A DNA stretch of 64,000 nt from Lewinella sp. 4G2 (lineage in GTDB: Bacteria; Bacteroidota; Bacteroidia; Chitinophagales; Saprospiraceae). The translations under genes were made by a program, and so were the position numbers. The notes under the pieces are model-generated. The model did no database searches, was not told where the DNA came from, and saw only the letters and a list, made by a program, of their open reading frames with translations. The number at the start of each line of letters is the position of its first letter. The first letter of the stretch is position 1. Positions 1-9,428 of the stretch are shown piece by piece. The stretch covers positions 310,001-374,000 of the forward strand of contig NZ_LVWJ02000014.1 of the NCBI RefSeq assembly GCF_001625015.1, given 5' to 3'.

Positions 1-1613
1 ATGCCACAAGTCCCGCCGGATACCGTGGACCCGAGAGTGGAAGCCCCCAAAAACTGGTCGCAATCGACGGTAGAGTTGACCGGCACGGTGAAGGCCCCGG
101 CGCACTCATCGTTAGCCGGTGGCGAGGCGAGGCAGATATTGAAATTGACCTGAGCGGGGGAGCGCGCGGTGTAAATCCTGAGTAGGTAGTCCGTCCCCGC
201 AGTGAGCCCCGTCAGCGTGGCCGGTGGGTCATTGAAGGAGGAGAACCGACTGCAAACGACGGAAGTGAGGGTGCCACAGGCGCCGGAAAATACTTCATAC
301 TGGAGGTCACGCCCGAAGGTGCCGCTGACGTTCTCCACCTCGGTGAGGTACAGCAAATGATTCGGGCCGGTGGCGGTAAAGGAGAACCAGACGTCGTCAT
401 CGGGCTCCCCTCCGCAATTGGCCGGCAGCGACTGATTTGCCCCCTGAGTAGTCGCCGCCGTGGGGTTTCCGCAGGTCGTCGCAGCGCTGACCGGTAGAGG
501 TACCGCGTCCGCGCAATCATCATTGTCAGGTGGTGCGACCTGGTCTTGGATACAGATAGAGTACCCATTCCCCTGTTCAAATCCGAAACTGCCAAGGACG
601 CGCAGATAATAGGTAGCGCCCGGCGTGAGATTCGTTGGCCGCTCGGAGCAGCCAACACTGGTTAGGCTATTGCAGTCACCTGAGAATACCTCGAACAGCC
701 GGCCGCCGCCTTCGCCAGAGGGGTCGTTGTCCACGATGGAAATCAGTACCGAAGTGGTGGCGGGCACGAAAGTGTACCAGAGGTCGGTCACGGTTGGGTC
801 GGAGCAAACTGCCGCCGTGGGGTTACTGGCCGTACCCGTTGCGTCGAAGTATTCCGTGTCAAAATCACAGAAGTCACCCAGCGGTTCCAGCGGCAGGGCG
901 ATGGCGTTGGCGCACTCGTCGTTGGCCGGGGGCGGGCCCAGCGTCATGACCGTTACCGGCCCTACCGTCAGGCTTTCGTCGTTGCCGGCGTTGCCGTCGC
1001 AGTCCGCCCGGACGTAAAAGTCGTAGGCGGTATCCTCCGATAAGCCGCTGAAGGTGTAAGGAGAGAGTACGTCCTCGAAAGTGGGCGCCGCGGGCAAGGG
1101 GTCGCCGGCGGGGACGAGCCACACGTCGTACCCAATTTCGTTGCCGTTCCAATCGAAGGTCAGGGAGGTGCTGGTGGTTTCGGTAGCGCCTACGTTTTGG
1201 GGTGCCGGGCAGGTAGCGGGCGGGTCGCAACGGGTGGTCGCTTCGAACCCGGCTTCGGTGACTGAGCCGTCGCTTTCAAAGGTTACCGTCAGGCAGCCGT
1301 CCGCCGCCGTAGAGGTATACAGGTTGCCCGGGCTGGTTGGGCTGTCGATGAAATCGGTCGTCCCAATACCATTATATACGGTCACGGCGTCGCAGCAAAA
1401 TTCCAGTTCCAGGAAGGGGAAGCTGACGGAGGCCACCTCACCGTTCACGGTGGGGCAGATCTGGTAGGTTTCGAAGGCGTCGTCGGGGTAATTCCCGTTT
1501 GCGCCACCCGGGTCAAAGAATCCATCGCCACAATTGATGATGGTTTGGGCGCTGGCGCTGGTGCAGAGCGAAAGAACGAGCAACAAAAGGAAGATCAGGG
1601 TAGAAAGGCGCAT
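1..1613 (-). CDS. secreted CUB / fibronectin-III multidomain protein, C-terminus beyond the left edge
   Basis: The reading frame starts at the ATG complementary to 1611-1613 and stays open to position 1, giving about 537 visible residues. It opens with a signal peptide (residues 1-22, ending ASAQ). A CUB-like domain follows (about 25-130; CCDAVTVYNG, spaced cysteines), then an FN3 domain (about 137-220; CPAPQNVGATETTST). After that come repeated domains of about 120-150 residues, each opening with a PPANDECAxA or PPDNDDCADA motif. These repeats are common in secreted Bacteroidota proteins. The domains suggest a cell-surface or extracellular binding protein; no catalytic motif was seen. A T9SS sorting domain would be expected at the unseen C-terminus, but this is inference. 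The gene is missing from simple closed-ORF lists because its stop lies outside the window. Confidence 0.88.
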   Translation of the reverse strand, partial: MRLSTLIFLLLLVLSLCTSASAQTIINCGDGFFDPGGANGNYPDDAFETYQICPTVNGEVASVSFPFLELEFCCDAVTVYNGIGTTDFIDSPTSPGNLYTSTAADGCLTVTFESDGSVTEAGFEATTRCDPPATCPAPQNVGATETTSTSLTFDWNGNEIGYDVWLVPAGDPLPAAPTFEDVLSPYTFSGLSEDTAYDFYVRADCDGNAGNDESLTVGPVTVMTLGPPPANDECANAIALPLEPLGDFCDFDTEYFDATGTASNPTAAVCSDPTVTDLWYTFVPATTSVLISIVDNDPSGEGGGRLFEVFSGDCNSLTSVGCSERPTNLTPGATYYLRVLGSFGFEQGNGYSICIQDQVAPPDNDDCADAVPLPVSAATTCGNPTAATTQGANQSLPANCGGEPDDDVWFSFTATGPNHLLYLTEVENVSGTFGRDLQYEVFSGACGTLTSVVCSRFSSFNDPPATLTGLTAGTDYLLRIYTARSPAQVNFNICLASPPANDECAGAFTVPVNSTVDCDQFLGASTLGSTVSGGTCG

Positions 1614-1760
1614 GATTACGAGCGGTTGGTGACGTTCTGCAAACTTCGCCGCTGGTGGGGGTGGGGTGCGCTACCCTGATGGGTGGTTTTGGGGGGGATT
1701 GCTTATTTCTATTTGGGCAAAATGGACTATTTCCATGGCCAGGCAGGCTTCAAAAAAGCT

Positions 1761-1779
1761 GGGCGCTGCTGCGGGTGCG
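1761..1779 (-). repeat. dispersed GC-rich 17-bp motif, diverged copy
   Basis: Read on the minus strand this is CGCACCCGCAGCAGCGCCC. It is a two-mismatch relative of the motif GCACCYGCGGCAGCGCC, which recurs between genes across the window. It lies about 150 bp upstream of the start of the CUB/FN3 gene. Confidence 0.5.
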
Positions 1780-1828
1780 TCATGAAGGGTTCAGGAGCGG
1801 CAGGCAATCGTGTGGTGAGGGAACGAAC

Positions 1829-3256
1829 TCACCGGTAAAAACTGAGAACACCCAGCGTGTCGGTTACCACCTTACCGGATTTAAAATCATTGCCCATCTC
1901 GCGGTGCAGGGCCTGTTGCTCCACCCTGATTAAATGGCGCCCCCGTGCGAGCGCGAACGTGGGGATTTGCAGGACCAGCCCCGGTTGGTGGCGAAAGGGG
2001 TGGTGGTAGAAATACAGATCGTTACTCGGTAGTTCTCGACCGTCCAGGAAGACTTTAGTATCCTTCCGGTAAGTGATGATGGCCTTTTCACCGAGGTCGA
2101 ACTCGTCTTTTTCGGGCCGCAGAATGATATTGCCATTGTACCAGTATTCCCGCTTATCGTAGCGCTGCTTTTGCCGAAGGTGATCCGTGTAGTGCCGCCG
2201 GTAGGGGATGAAAAGTTCGAGGTAATCCTCCCGCGCAAAGCGGCTGGCGAGGGAGGGGGCACCTAACTCCACTTCTCGCGGGTTGGCCGCTTCGTCGAGG
2301 TACACTCCGGTGATGTCCTTATGCTTTACCAGTTCGGGGACCGCAACGTCACTACCCCCGAAACCCTGGTAACCGGGGAACCAGTGGTAGGGAGTAAGGG
2401 CGAACGGGCGGGTGAGGACCGCGATCACGGCCAATGCCAGTAGGTATCTCTTGATGATCCGGCGGCTGAAGGGATCGTCCGCGACGTTATAGTAGATTGG
2501 CCGGTAGAAGTTGGCGAGTGTAACCCAACCAAAGAACCGGTAGATGGGCCAGTACAGCTTCCCGAGAAGCCGGCTGCGTTTGAGGGCTCCAAAGCTCAGG
2601 AAATCAATAAAGTACAGTGCCCCGCCAACGAAGTAGAGCGCAATCAGAACGATTCCCAACCAACCCAAGGGCTTTACCAGGGCAGATACACTTCCCGCAA
2701 ATAGGAAAATCACGTAAGCGAATGTGAGGAACCCCGCAACGAATACGGTACAGAAAAGCACCAGACTGATGATGGAGAGAAAGATCAGAAAGGCCAGCGC
2801 AAAGGTCAGGCTCGATAGCTTCTCCAATGTATCCACGTAGCGGTCGAACGGCCGGAGGCGGCGCGCTAAGTACGAGGCGTATCGTTTCTTATACCGTAGC
2901 GCACCCAATTCGTAGCCACCGCTGACGGAGCGCAAGCCGATGGCCCCGATCCAAAAGCCCCGCAGGGCCAGGTGAGCGATGAAGATGATGACGAGCACAA
3001 CGTAGGCGTAGAAGAGCCCATTCGCTAGTAAGCGCAAGGCGATTACGGTCAGGTTATCGGCGTAGCGTAAGGTTTCGATTTCAAAGAGCCAATCGCGCAA
3101 TGGGTTATAGGCTTGCAATAACAGCAGCACGATGATTCCGCTCACGAGCAACTCCAGGTTCCAGGATTTGTCCTGCAGTTGATCCAGAAAGGACTTGAGT
3201 TTAGTGCTTTTGGGCTGGGGACGGTCCTTACGGCGGGGGCGGTAGTGGTTGCGCAT
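1829..3256 (-). CDS. polytopic membrane protein of unknown function
   Basis: The ATG at 3256 gives 475 residues. An upstream in-frame TTG at 3274 would add six and is less likely. The first 20 residues are very basic (RRKDRPQPKSTK). Hydrophobic segments follow at about 35-55, 75-105, 160-225 and 270-290, so there are roughly six to seven membrane helices. The C-terminal 170 residues are soluble and rich in tyrosine, arginine and aspartate, with a beta-looking stretch (NIILRPEKDEFDLGEKAIITY). I do not recognise the family. The gene is monocistronic by layout, with about 215 bp between it and the downstream CUB/FN3 gene on the same strand. A transport or envelope role is only a guess. Confidence 0.8.
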   Translation of the reverse strand: MRNHYRPRRKDRPQPKSTKLKSFLDQLQDKSWNLELLVSGIIVLLLLQAYNPLRDWLFEIETLRYADNLTVIALRLLANGLFYAYVVLVIIFIAHLALRGFWIGAIGLRSVSGGYELGALRYKKRYASYLARRLRPFDRYVDTLEKLSSLTFALAFLIFLSIISLVLFCTVFVAGFLTFAYVIFLFAGSVSALVKPLGWLGIVLIALYFVGGALYFIDFLSFGALKRSRLLGKLYWPIYRFFGWVTLANFYRPIYYNVADDPFSRRIIKRYLLALAVIAVLTRPFALTPYHWFPGYQGFGGSDVAVPELVKHKDITGVYLDEAANPREVELGAPSLASRFAREDYLELFIPYRRHYTDHLRQKQRYDKREYWYNGNIILRPEKDEFDLGEKAIITYRKDTKVFLDGRELPSNDLYFYHHPFRHQPGLVLQIPTFALARGRHLIRVEQQALHREMGNDFKSGKVVTDTLGVLSFYR

Positions 3257-3729
3257 GGGAATTTGGGGGTTCAACGGGCGACCGGGTGCTTAAAGATCGA
3301 GCCGCCACAAAGTGCAATTAAGGCGATTATGCCACCATTGCCAAAAATTTCCCGTACGCTCTAGAGCGTAATTTTAAGGTATACCCGGGCTGTCTATTTT
3401 GCTCCTTGCCACTCTTTGCGCTTCCTATTTTTTAGCACCTGCGGCAGCGCCTGCGCTACGGCAACTGAGCGGCTGGCAAAATACATATGGTTATTTATAA
3501 TTATTTGAATATACCTTTATGTCAGACATTTATGGCTATATCATTTCACTATTTCGGAAACTAATGCAGGTCCGTACTTCGAAGATGAATACTTCATTTA
3601 ATGGTCGTATTGCACTGGCTAAAGTACTTTCTGAGCGTGCCGCAAGCGAAGTTTGGAGCAACCCCAGTTATTTGTGCACGCTTATGTGGCAGGGTATATT
3701 TGACACGGTCAAAACAACACACTCCAGTC
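3257..3729. other. divergent intergenic region, 473 bp
   Basis: This AT-rich stretch separates the starts of two divergent genes and should hold both promoters. No convincing Bacteroidota -33/-7 pair was found; the best -7-like string is TACCTTTA near 3512. It contains one copy of the dispersed GC-rich motif at 3435-3451. A 72-codon ORF at 3519-3737 shows no protein features and is treated as non-coding. Confidence 0.6.
3435..3451 (+). repeat. dispersed GC-rich 17-bp motif, perfect copy
   Basis: GCACCTGCGGCAGCGCC is preceded by CTTCCTATTTTTTA, nearly the same leader as the copies at 16373 and 39569. This shows the repeated unit is longer than the 17-bp core, about 30 bp. Confidence 0.75.
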
Positions 3730-4356
3730 ATGAATAGAATTGTAATCCTACTCTTTTTAGCCTTCGCCTTTAATATTTCGGACGCCAGTGCGCAGTCGCG
3801 TAGAGAAAAGAAAGCGCAAGCCGCCATCGATGAATTGATGAAACAGCCCTTCATCAAAGCATACAGAAACAATAAGCGTAAAGTAGAACAAATCGCTTAC
3901 GAATTTAAGGCTCGAGAAAGCGAATTTAAGCCGGCGGACGTAGACATCATTCGGTACAACTACCGCGTCGCCTGCGAGGAGTTCGATGCCGTACTCATTG
4001 ACATCCGCAATAAGATGTTAGACAAGCGCGAACGAAAGCGGCTGACGACTAAGGAAGGTAGCGAGGAATACGCCCGCCAGGTCACCAACGACCTGAACCT
4101 AGCCATGGCGGACTACGAACAGAACGTGGTACAGAAGATCAACGAACTCACGGGGGAAAAAGCCCACGGCATCGGAATAGCGGACATTAAACTACTCGTT
4201 GACCTGATGACCGACGTTTGGGCGACCATCAAGGGGATCGACCGCGAACTTGAGCGCATGGAAAAGGACTACATGGACGAGAAATTCACCAACGTACTCA
4301 TGGTGACCGACTACGAAAATCTCGGGAAAACTACCGTATCCCGCTCAATGCGGTGA
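3730..4356 (+). CDS. small secreted helical protein, hypothetical
   Basis: The ATG at 3730 was chosen because it places a clear signal peptide at the N-terminus (residues 1-22, hydrophobic core VILLFLAFAF, ending SASAQ-like DASAQ). The longer frame from 3601 has no such feature. The mature part, about 186 residues, is highly charged and looks almost entirely alpha-helical (EKKAQAAIDELMKQ, KARESEFKPADVDIIRYNYR), without cysteine except one. No family is recognised. A periplasmic location is inferred from the signal peptide. A hairpin resembling a terminator follows 30 bp after the stop, so it is probably a single-gene transcript. Confidence 0.72.
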   Translation: MNRIVILLFLAFAFNISDASAQSRREKKAQAAIDELMKQPFIKAYRNNKRKVEQIAYEFKARESEFKPADVDIIRYNYRVACEEFDAVLIDIRNKMLDKRERKRLTTKEGSEEYARQVTNDLNLAMADYEQNVVQKINELTGEKAHGIGIADIKLLVDLMTDVWATIKGIDRELERMEKDYMDEKFTNVLMVTDYENLGKTTVSRSMR

Positions 4357-4386
4357 TCCGATAAGTTTGAATTTATTGCTTTAGCT

Positions 4387-4404
4387 GGCGAGATAAGTCT
4401 CGCC
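4387..4404 (+). terminator. hairpin terminator-like structure
   Basis: GGCGAGA-TAAG-TCTCGCC forms a perfect 7-bp stem with a 4-nt loop 30 bp after the preceding stop codon. The downstream run (ATTTCC) is only weakly T-rich, so termination strength is uncertain. Confidence 0.55.
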
Positions 4405-4444
4405 ATTTCCTTCCACGAACACAGCAAAATTACTCACCTGTTTT

Positions 4445-4480
4445 CACTTGGCGTTGCGCCAGGTGCGGCATTTTAATGCC
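4445..4480 (+). promoter_or_regulatory. two adjacent hairpins in the leader of the HYR/PKD gene
   Basis: CACTTGGCG-TTG-CGCCAGGTG (4445-4465, 9 bp with one G-T pair) is followed one base later by the palindrome GGCATT-TT-AATGCC (4467-4480). The pair ends 31 bp before the ATG at 4512. It could be a leader structure, or a terminator plus operator. The sequence alone does not say which. Confidence 0.4.
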
Positions 4481-4511
4481 TATCATTTTATATCCTCGAA
4501 AATATCGAATC

Positions 4512-7500
4512 ATGAATGCTTTTAACTTTGGGCGGCTAGGGCTTTTGCTTGGTCTGATAATTTTGGGAAGTGGGGTAGTTTTGGGGCAAAGTTGTGATGA
4601 TGGTCGTGAATTAGTCCTTATGCCAGTCTTTACCCAATGTTTTGGGGGGGAGACAATTATTTTAGACCCTGGCCCAGGATTCGACCAATATGAATGGTCT
4701 ACTGGTGAAACCACCTTTCCAGATGATAGGACAATTGAGGTAACAGAAATAGGTGCTTACGAGGTCTTTGGAATAAAATTTGTGCCCAACGATGATATTA
4801 TTGAGTGCATAGACACAGCCCTAGCACAGGTGATTCTAGACAATACGACTCCTATTTATATCTGTCCCGAAAGTACAATAGCATTTGCTGACCCTATAGA
4901 TTGTAGCGCACCCGTCGACGTTCAGCGACCCATTTTTATTGACAACTGCTCTTTCCCGGCATTTTCAAACGACTATAACTTCACGGATGATGCGGGTGAC
5001 ATTTATCCTATCGGAGAAACACTAGTAGAGTATCGGGTTGACTATTTTACAAATAACGTTCCTGAAGCCTCTACTTGCCTATTCACCGTAACGGTCTATG
5101 ATACTATAAGACCAAGTGTTCTCTGCCCTGGAGATATCAGTGTTGCCGTAACCCCAGGCGCATGCGAAGAAAACATTACGATTACGGGTTTCGACGTCAG
5201 TGACAATTGCAGCGAAAACCTGACACTTTCTAACGACATCAACGGGACGGATGATCCGAGTGGACTATACCCGGTAGGCACAACTCAAGTAACGCTTACG
5301 GTGACGGATGAAGAGGCTACCTTCAATACCTCTTCCTCCTGCACCTTCCTGGTCACCGTGAGGGATAACGCTCCGCGCATCGAATGCCCGGCAAACATCA
5401 CCCGCACCGTCGATGCGGATGAATGTGGGGCTGAAGTAGCAGTTGATCCATTCGTAGTAATCAACAATTGTAGCGACGATGCGGTAGTCAGCGATGACTT
5501 TAATTTTACTGGGGACCCCAGCGGCTTTTATCCGGTTGGGACGACCGTGGTCATACTTACGGTGACCGACCAAGAAAACCCGGGGCTTTCCTCTTCCTGT
5601 TCATTCGTGGTGACCGTATCCGATAATGCCCCAGGAATCACCTGCCCGGATGATGTGATCCGCGCCGCCAATCCAGAGGCATGCGGGGCTGACATTACCT
5701 TCGATGCGTTGGACGTTGAAGACAATTGTAGCGATAACGCAGCGGTCACTAATAATATTAATAGTATCAGCGACCCCAGCGGTTTCTATTCAGTTGGTAC
5801 GACCGTGGTCATCCTCACGGTGACGGATCAGACCAACCCGGGGCTCAATTCGACTTGCTCCTTTTCGGTGACCGTTAATGATGAAACACCTCCGGCTATC
5901 GTTAGCTGCCCCGGCAATTTGAGTATTGTGGCCAGTACGGGTGAATGTGAGGGAGTAGCCGCCTTCCCCCTCCCGGAATTCTCCGATAACTGTGGCGAGG
6001 TCAGCGTTGAGGGCAATGTGGATACTAGTGATCTTCTTCCTCTCGGATTGACACAAGTAGTATACGTTGCCGAAGACGACGCCGGGAACGAAAGTGAGTG
6101 CCAATTTACCATCGAAGTCCTCCCCGCCGACGTGGATGCGATGATCAGTGGCCCAACGGAATTTTGCCCCGACGAACCCGCCACCTTAACGGCGTCTGGT
6201 GGTGAATCTTACCTGTGGTCAACGATGGAGACCGGCCCGACGATCCCGATAACTTCGCCCGGCACCTACAGCGTTACCGTGACCGGACCGAGCGGCTGCA
6301 CCGCCACGGCCAGCCAGACGGTGACCGCTGACTGTGGGGAGCTCAGCGCCAATTTTACCGCTAATCAGGATACGGCCTGCGTCGGATTTCTGGCCAACTT
6401 TCAGGACAACTCGACGGGTAATATCACGGGGCGGCTTTGGGATTTTGGGAACGGCAATTTCAGTGAGGAGACTAACCCTTTCGCCGTGTTTCCCGATGTG
6501 GGGTCTTACACCGTCAGCCTGACCGTGAGCAATGGGGCCTCCACGAATACTTTTTCCCAGGTAGTAGAGATCTACCCCGCCATCGAAACCGACTTCAGTG
6601 TGGCGTTCGCCAATGGTTGTGACCAGCGGGAGGCGCGGTTCACCTCCACTACCGAAAGCACCTACCCCGTCGACTACGCCTGGAACTTTGGTGACGGGAC
6701 CACCTCCAGCCTCGTAAACCCACGGCATTATTTTGCCACCTTCGACACCGCTAACGTGGACCTGGTGGTTACGGATCGCTTCGGCTGCTCCGCCCAGTCA
6801 AGTATGGACATCTTCATTGAAGACAACCTGGCCACCCCACCCACCACCGTCGTGGATTCCATCCTTTGCGCGGGTGGCAGCGTGACCGTTGGCAACACGG
6901 TATTTAATGAAGGGAACCCGAGTGGAGAGGTCACACTTTCCACCGCCGAAGGTTGTGACTCGCTCGTGCGCGTCCGGCTTCGTTTTGCCGATGCGGAGAC
7001 GGCTTCGTTGGCTGCTGACGCGGGAGCAGATCGAAATCTTTGCGGCAACGTAAGCAGCCTCACCCTCCGGGGCAACCTGCCCCCCGGCCTCACCGGAAAT
7101 TGGCAAGCTGTGGATGGTGGAGTGATTACCGATGCCTCCAGCCGGGCCACCAACGTAAACGAAATACCGGAAGGTGCGAGCCGCTTCGTTTGGGAACTAT
7201 CCACCGTCGCCTGTGGTGCCTTTAGCCGGGATACCGTGACCATCACCCGGGAAGCCCCCCGCCCCGAAGTGGCGGATGCGGGCCCCGACCGAGGTTTCTG
7301 TAACGACGCCACCGAGATCAGCCTCCGTGCCCAAGCATCGGGCTCGGATGTAGTCCTGGGCCGTTGGGAACAATCAACGGAACAGCAAGCCTCTGGGGTC
7401 ACCATTGATGATATCGACAACCCCAATACTACGATAAGCGGCGCCGTTGCAGACCAGATATACACTTTCACCTGGACCATTAGCACGAACCGGTGTGGCG

Positions 7501-8345
7501 AGTTCGACCGGGACACCGTCCGGCTAGCCCTTTCCAACGATGCACTGACGCCAGCACGGATCAGCGGCGAAGACATCTCTTGTGGCGGCGTCCCGGTACT
7601 CATCACCGGGAATGTGCCGGAGGGGACGACCGAGGCCATCTTCGAAACCCTCCCGGGTGAGAACGTCCCTACCCTTACCATGCTGGATGCGGATACCGTT
7701 CTCGTCGGTGACCTCTCACCCGGAATCAACACAGTCATCTACACCCTGAGCGCGGACAATTGCCCGGACTATTCCTCCGACACCTTCCGCATTATCACCA
7801 CCGACACTGTCTGTGCGAAGGCTGACCTTTTCTTCAAGCAGAGAGAAGAGCTCATTACCATTGACGTACTGGATAACGACACTATCGTCAATCGTGAGGA
7901 GGTCGACTTCCAACTTCTTTCCCGCCCCGAGGTCGGGAAATTGATTGCCGGCGACCGACCGGGGGTATTCACTTATATGTTCGAAAAGGCCAATACCGAA
8001 CCGATCAGTTTCGCTTACCGCATTTGTGTGCGGGGTTGCCCGGAGTCCTGTAGGCAGGCCAGCGTGAACATCTCCCGCCAGCCCGCCCTGGAAGCGCCCA
8101 GGAACGTCATTACTCCCAATGGTGATCATATTGGGAATGCCTTCATCGTACCCAATGCCGAAGACTACGCGGGCGGCGTAGCCCTCACCATTTTTGACCG
8201 CTGGGGAGACGTGCAGTTCGAAGCGAAAAACTACCAGAATGATTGGACGGGAGGAGATCTTCCCGTAGGGACCTACTTCTATTTGATCCGCGCTGGCTTC
8301 GAAAAAGAATTCGAAATGACCGGCTCCGTAACCATCATTCGCTAA
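4512..8345 (+). CDS. HYR/PKD-domain surface protein with T9SS type B (gliding-motility-associated) C-terminal domain
   Basis: The ATG at 4512 puts a signal peptide at residues 1-26; an upstream ATG at 4476 would bury it. Five HYR-like modules span about residues 113-538, each with a CPxxI start, a DNCS motif and a YPVGTTxVxLTVTD strand. Two PKD domains follow (WDFGNG near 642, WNFGDG near 723), then Ig-like stretches. The C-terminal 80 residues are a CHU_C / type B sorting domain (NVITPNGD, FDRWGDVQFEA, PVGTYFYLIRAG). Proteins of this kind are exported by T9SS and act as adhesins. It is the first gene of a closely spaced cassette, 19 bp before the PorP/SprF gene. The first 600 bp are visibly more AT-rich than the rest. 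Confidence 0.92.
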   Translation: MNAFNFGRLGLLLGLIILGSGVVLGQSCDDGRELVLMPVFTQCFGGETIILDPGPGFDQYEWSTGETTFPDDRTIEVTEIGAYEVFGIKFVPNDDIIECIDTALAQVILDNTTPIYICPESTIAFADPIDCSAPVDVQRPIFIDNCSFPAFSNDYNFTDDAGDIYPIGETLVEYRVDYFTNNVPEASTCLFTVTVYDTIRPSVLCPGDISVAVTPGACEENITITGFDVSDNCSENLTLSNDINGTDDPSGLYPVGTTQVTLTVTDEEATFNTSSSCTFLVTVRDNAPRIECPANITRTVDADECGAEVAVDPFVVINNCSDDAVVSDDFNFTGDPSGFYPVGTTVVILTVTDQENPGLSSSCSFVVTVSDNAPGITCPDDVIRAANPEACGADITFDALDVEDNCSDNAAVTNNINSISDPSGFYSVGTTVVILTVTDQTNPGLNSTCSFSVTVNDETPPAIVSCPGNLSIVASTGECEGVAAFPLPEFSDNCGEVSVEGNVDTSDLLPLGLTQVVYVAEDDAGNESECQFTIEVLPADVDAMISGPTEFCPDEPATLTASGGESYLWSTMETGPTIPITSPGTYSVTVTGPSGCTATASQTVTADCGELSANFTANQDTACVGFLANFQDNSTGNITGRLWDFGNGNFSEETNPFAVFPDVGSYTVSLTVSNGASTNTFSQVVEIYPAIETDFSVAFANGCDQREARFTSTTESTYPVDYAWNFGDGTTSSLVNPRHYFATFDTANVDLVVTDRFGCSAQSSMDIFIEDNLATPPTTVVDSILCAGGSVTVGNTVFNEGNPSGEVTLSTAEGCDSLVRVRLRFADAETASLAADAGADRNLCGNVSSLTLRGNLPPGLTGNWQAVDGGVITDASSRATNVNEIPEGASRFVWELSTVACGAFSRDTVTITREAPRPEVADAGPDRGFCNDATEISLRAQASGSDVVLGRWEQSTEQQASGVTIDDIDNPNTTISGAVADQIYTFTWTISTNRCGEFDRDTVRLALSNDALTPARISGEDISCGGVPVLITGNVPEGTTEAIFETLPGENVPTLTMLDADTVLVGDLSPGINTVIYTLSADNCPDYSSDTFRIITTDTVCAKADLFFKQREELITIDVLDNDTIVNREEVDFQLLSRPEVGKLIAGDRPGVFTYMFEKANTEPISFAYRICVRGCPESCRQASVNISRQPALEAPRNVITPNGDHIGNAFIVPNAEDYAGGVALTIFDRWGDVQFEAKNYQNDWTGGDLPVGTYFYLIRAGFEKEFEMTGSVTIIR

Positions 8346-8364
8346 CTGGAAGACTACCCCAATC

Positions 8365-9387
8365 ATGAGATCATCAGCTAACCACGGGCTAGTGCACTTG
8401 CGTAATTTCTTCGCGCTAGCATTTTTACTATTGGCCGCAGCGAGTCTTTCCGCGCAGCAATTACCCCCGTTGACGCAGTACACCGAGCAACTCTCGATCA
8501 TCAACCCCGCATCCCTTTCGACGGAGTTCATGACGTATAATCTGAAGCAATCGGCGGCCGTCTCCTACCGCCATCAGCTCACGGGGATCGAAGATGCACC
8601 CCGCACGGGATACGCGCGTTACGATCGGATCATTGAATCGAACAGCCTGATGGCCTTTGGCGCCCAGTTGACTTACGATCGTGTTGGCCCCACTAGCCAG
8701 ACGGCCTTCCACGCGCGCTACGCCTACCTCATTAACCCGGGCGGAAGCTATTTCTACGTAGGTGGAGGGCTCAAACTTGGCCTGGTACAGTTTTCTATTG
8801 CAGCCAATGACTTGGAGTTTGCGGATGGCGACCCCGCCGCGGGCGATTTTGGTGGAAAAATTTTGCTGGATGCTCATTTCGGTTTCAGTGTAGCCTACCT
8901 ACCTAAGCGAGGGTTAAAGTGGTACGCCGGTGCGTCCGTTCCCCAGGCCCTGGGTAATACCATTGAATACGAAAGAGAAAATGAGAAGGGGGAAGCAGTC
9001 ATCCTCAACTTCAAACGCTTACGGTACGCCACCCTGCACGGTGGATTGCTCATTCCCGTAGGAGAGAAGGGTTACCTGGAGCCGACCTTTTGGTTGCGCC
9101 AGGCGAAGGATTTACCCATTACGGTCGACTTTAATCTCCGCCAGCAGTACGCCAATAAGCTGTGGGTGGGGGCTGGCTACTCCACCGCCAGGATTCTGCA
9201 CTTCGAGGGTGGCCTCATTCTGCAGGAACAGTTGAGAATGCAGACCGGCGCCATCCGAATCGGCTACGGATTTGACTACAGCACGGCGGCTATTTCCCCG
9301 TTTTTCGGGACTACTCACGAGTTGAATATTACCTATATGTGGGATAAGAACCGCAGGCTAAAACGAAGTAAGGATTCACCCCGGTAA
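8365..9387 (+). CDS. PorP/SprF-family type IX secretion membrane protein
   Basis: This 340-residue protein has a signal peptide (residues 1-31, ending SLSAQ). The typical PorP/SprF opening follows: QYTEQLSIINPASLS, then QSAAVSYRHQLTGIEDAP. The rest alternates amphipathic strands consistent with an outer-membrane barrel (FHARYAYLINPGGSYFYVGGG, HFGFSVAYL, LWVGAGYSTARILHFEGG). In Bacteroidota, proteins of this family are needed for export or attachment of type B T9SS substrates and are usually encoded directly after them. That fits the CHU_C-bearing protein just upstream. The family is sure; the specific partnership is inferred from gene order. Confidence 0.93.
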   Translation: MRSSANHGLVHLRNFFALAFLLLAAASLSAQQLPPLTQYTEQLSIINPASLSTEFMTYNLKQSAAVSYRHQLTGIEDAPRTGYARYDRIIESNSLMAFGAQLTYDRVGPTSQTAFHARYAYLINPGGSYFYVGGGLKLGLVQFSIAANDLEFADGDPAAGDFGGKILLDAHFGFSVAYLPKRGLKWYAGASVPQALGNTIEYERENEKGEAVILNFKRLRYATLHGGLLIPVGEKGYLEPTFWLRQAKDLPITVDFNLRQQYANKLWVGAGYSTARILHFEGGLILQEQLRMQTGAIRIGYGFDYSTAAISPFFGTTHELNITYMWDKNRRLKRSKDSPR

Positions 9388-9428
9388 ATCATTTTCACCT
9401 TCCACTCAACTTCAGTCCCGTCTTGTCT

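Noticed and set aside
3519-3737. 72-codon ORF upstream of the small secreted protein
   Set aside because: No recognisable features, AT-rich intergenic DNA, and it overlaps the preferred ATG at 3730.
6728-7738. 336-codon minus-strand ORF opposite the HYR/PKD gene
   Set aside because: Antisense shadow of the PKD/Ig region with Ser/Thr/Arg-rich composition.
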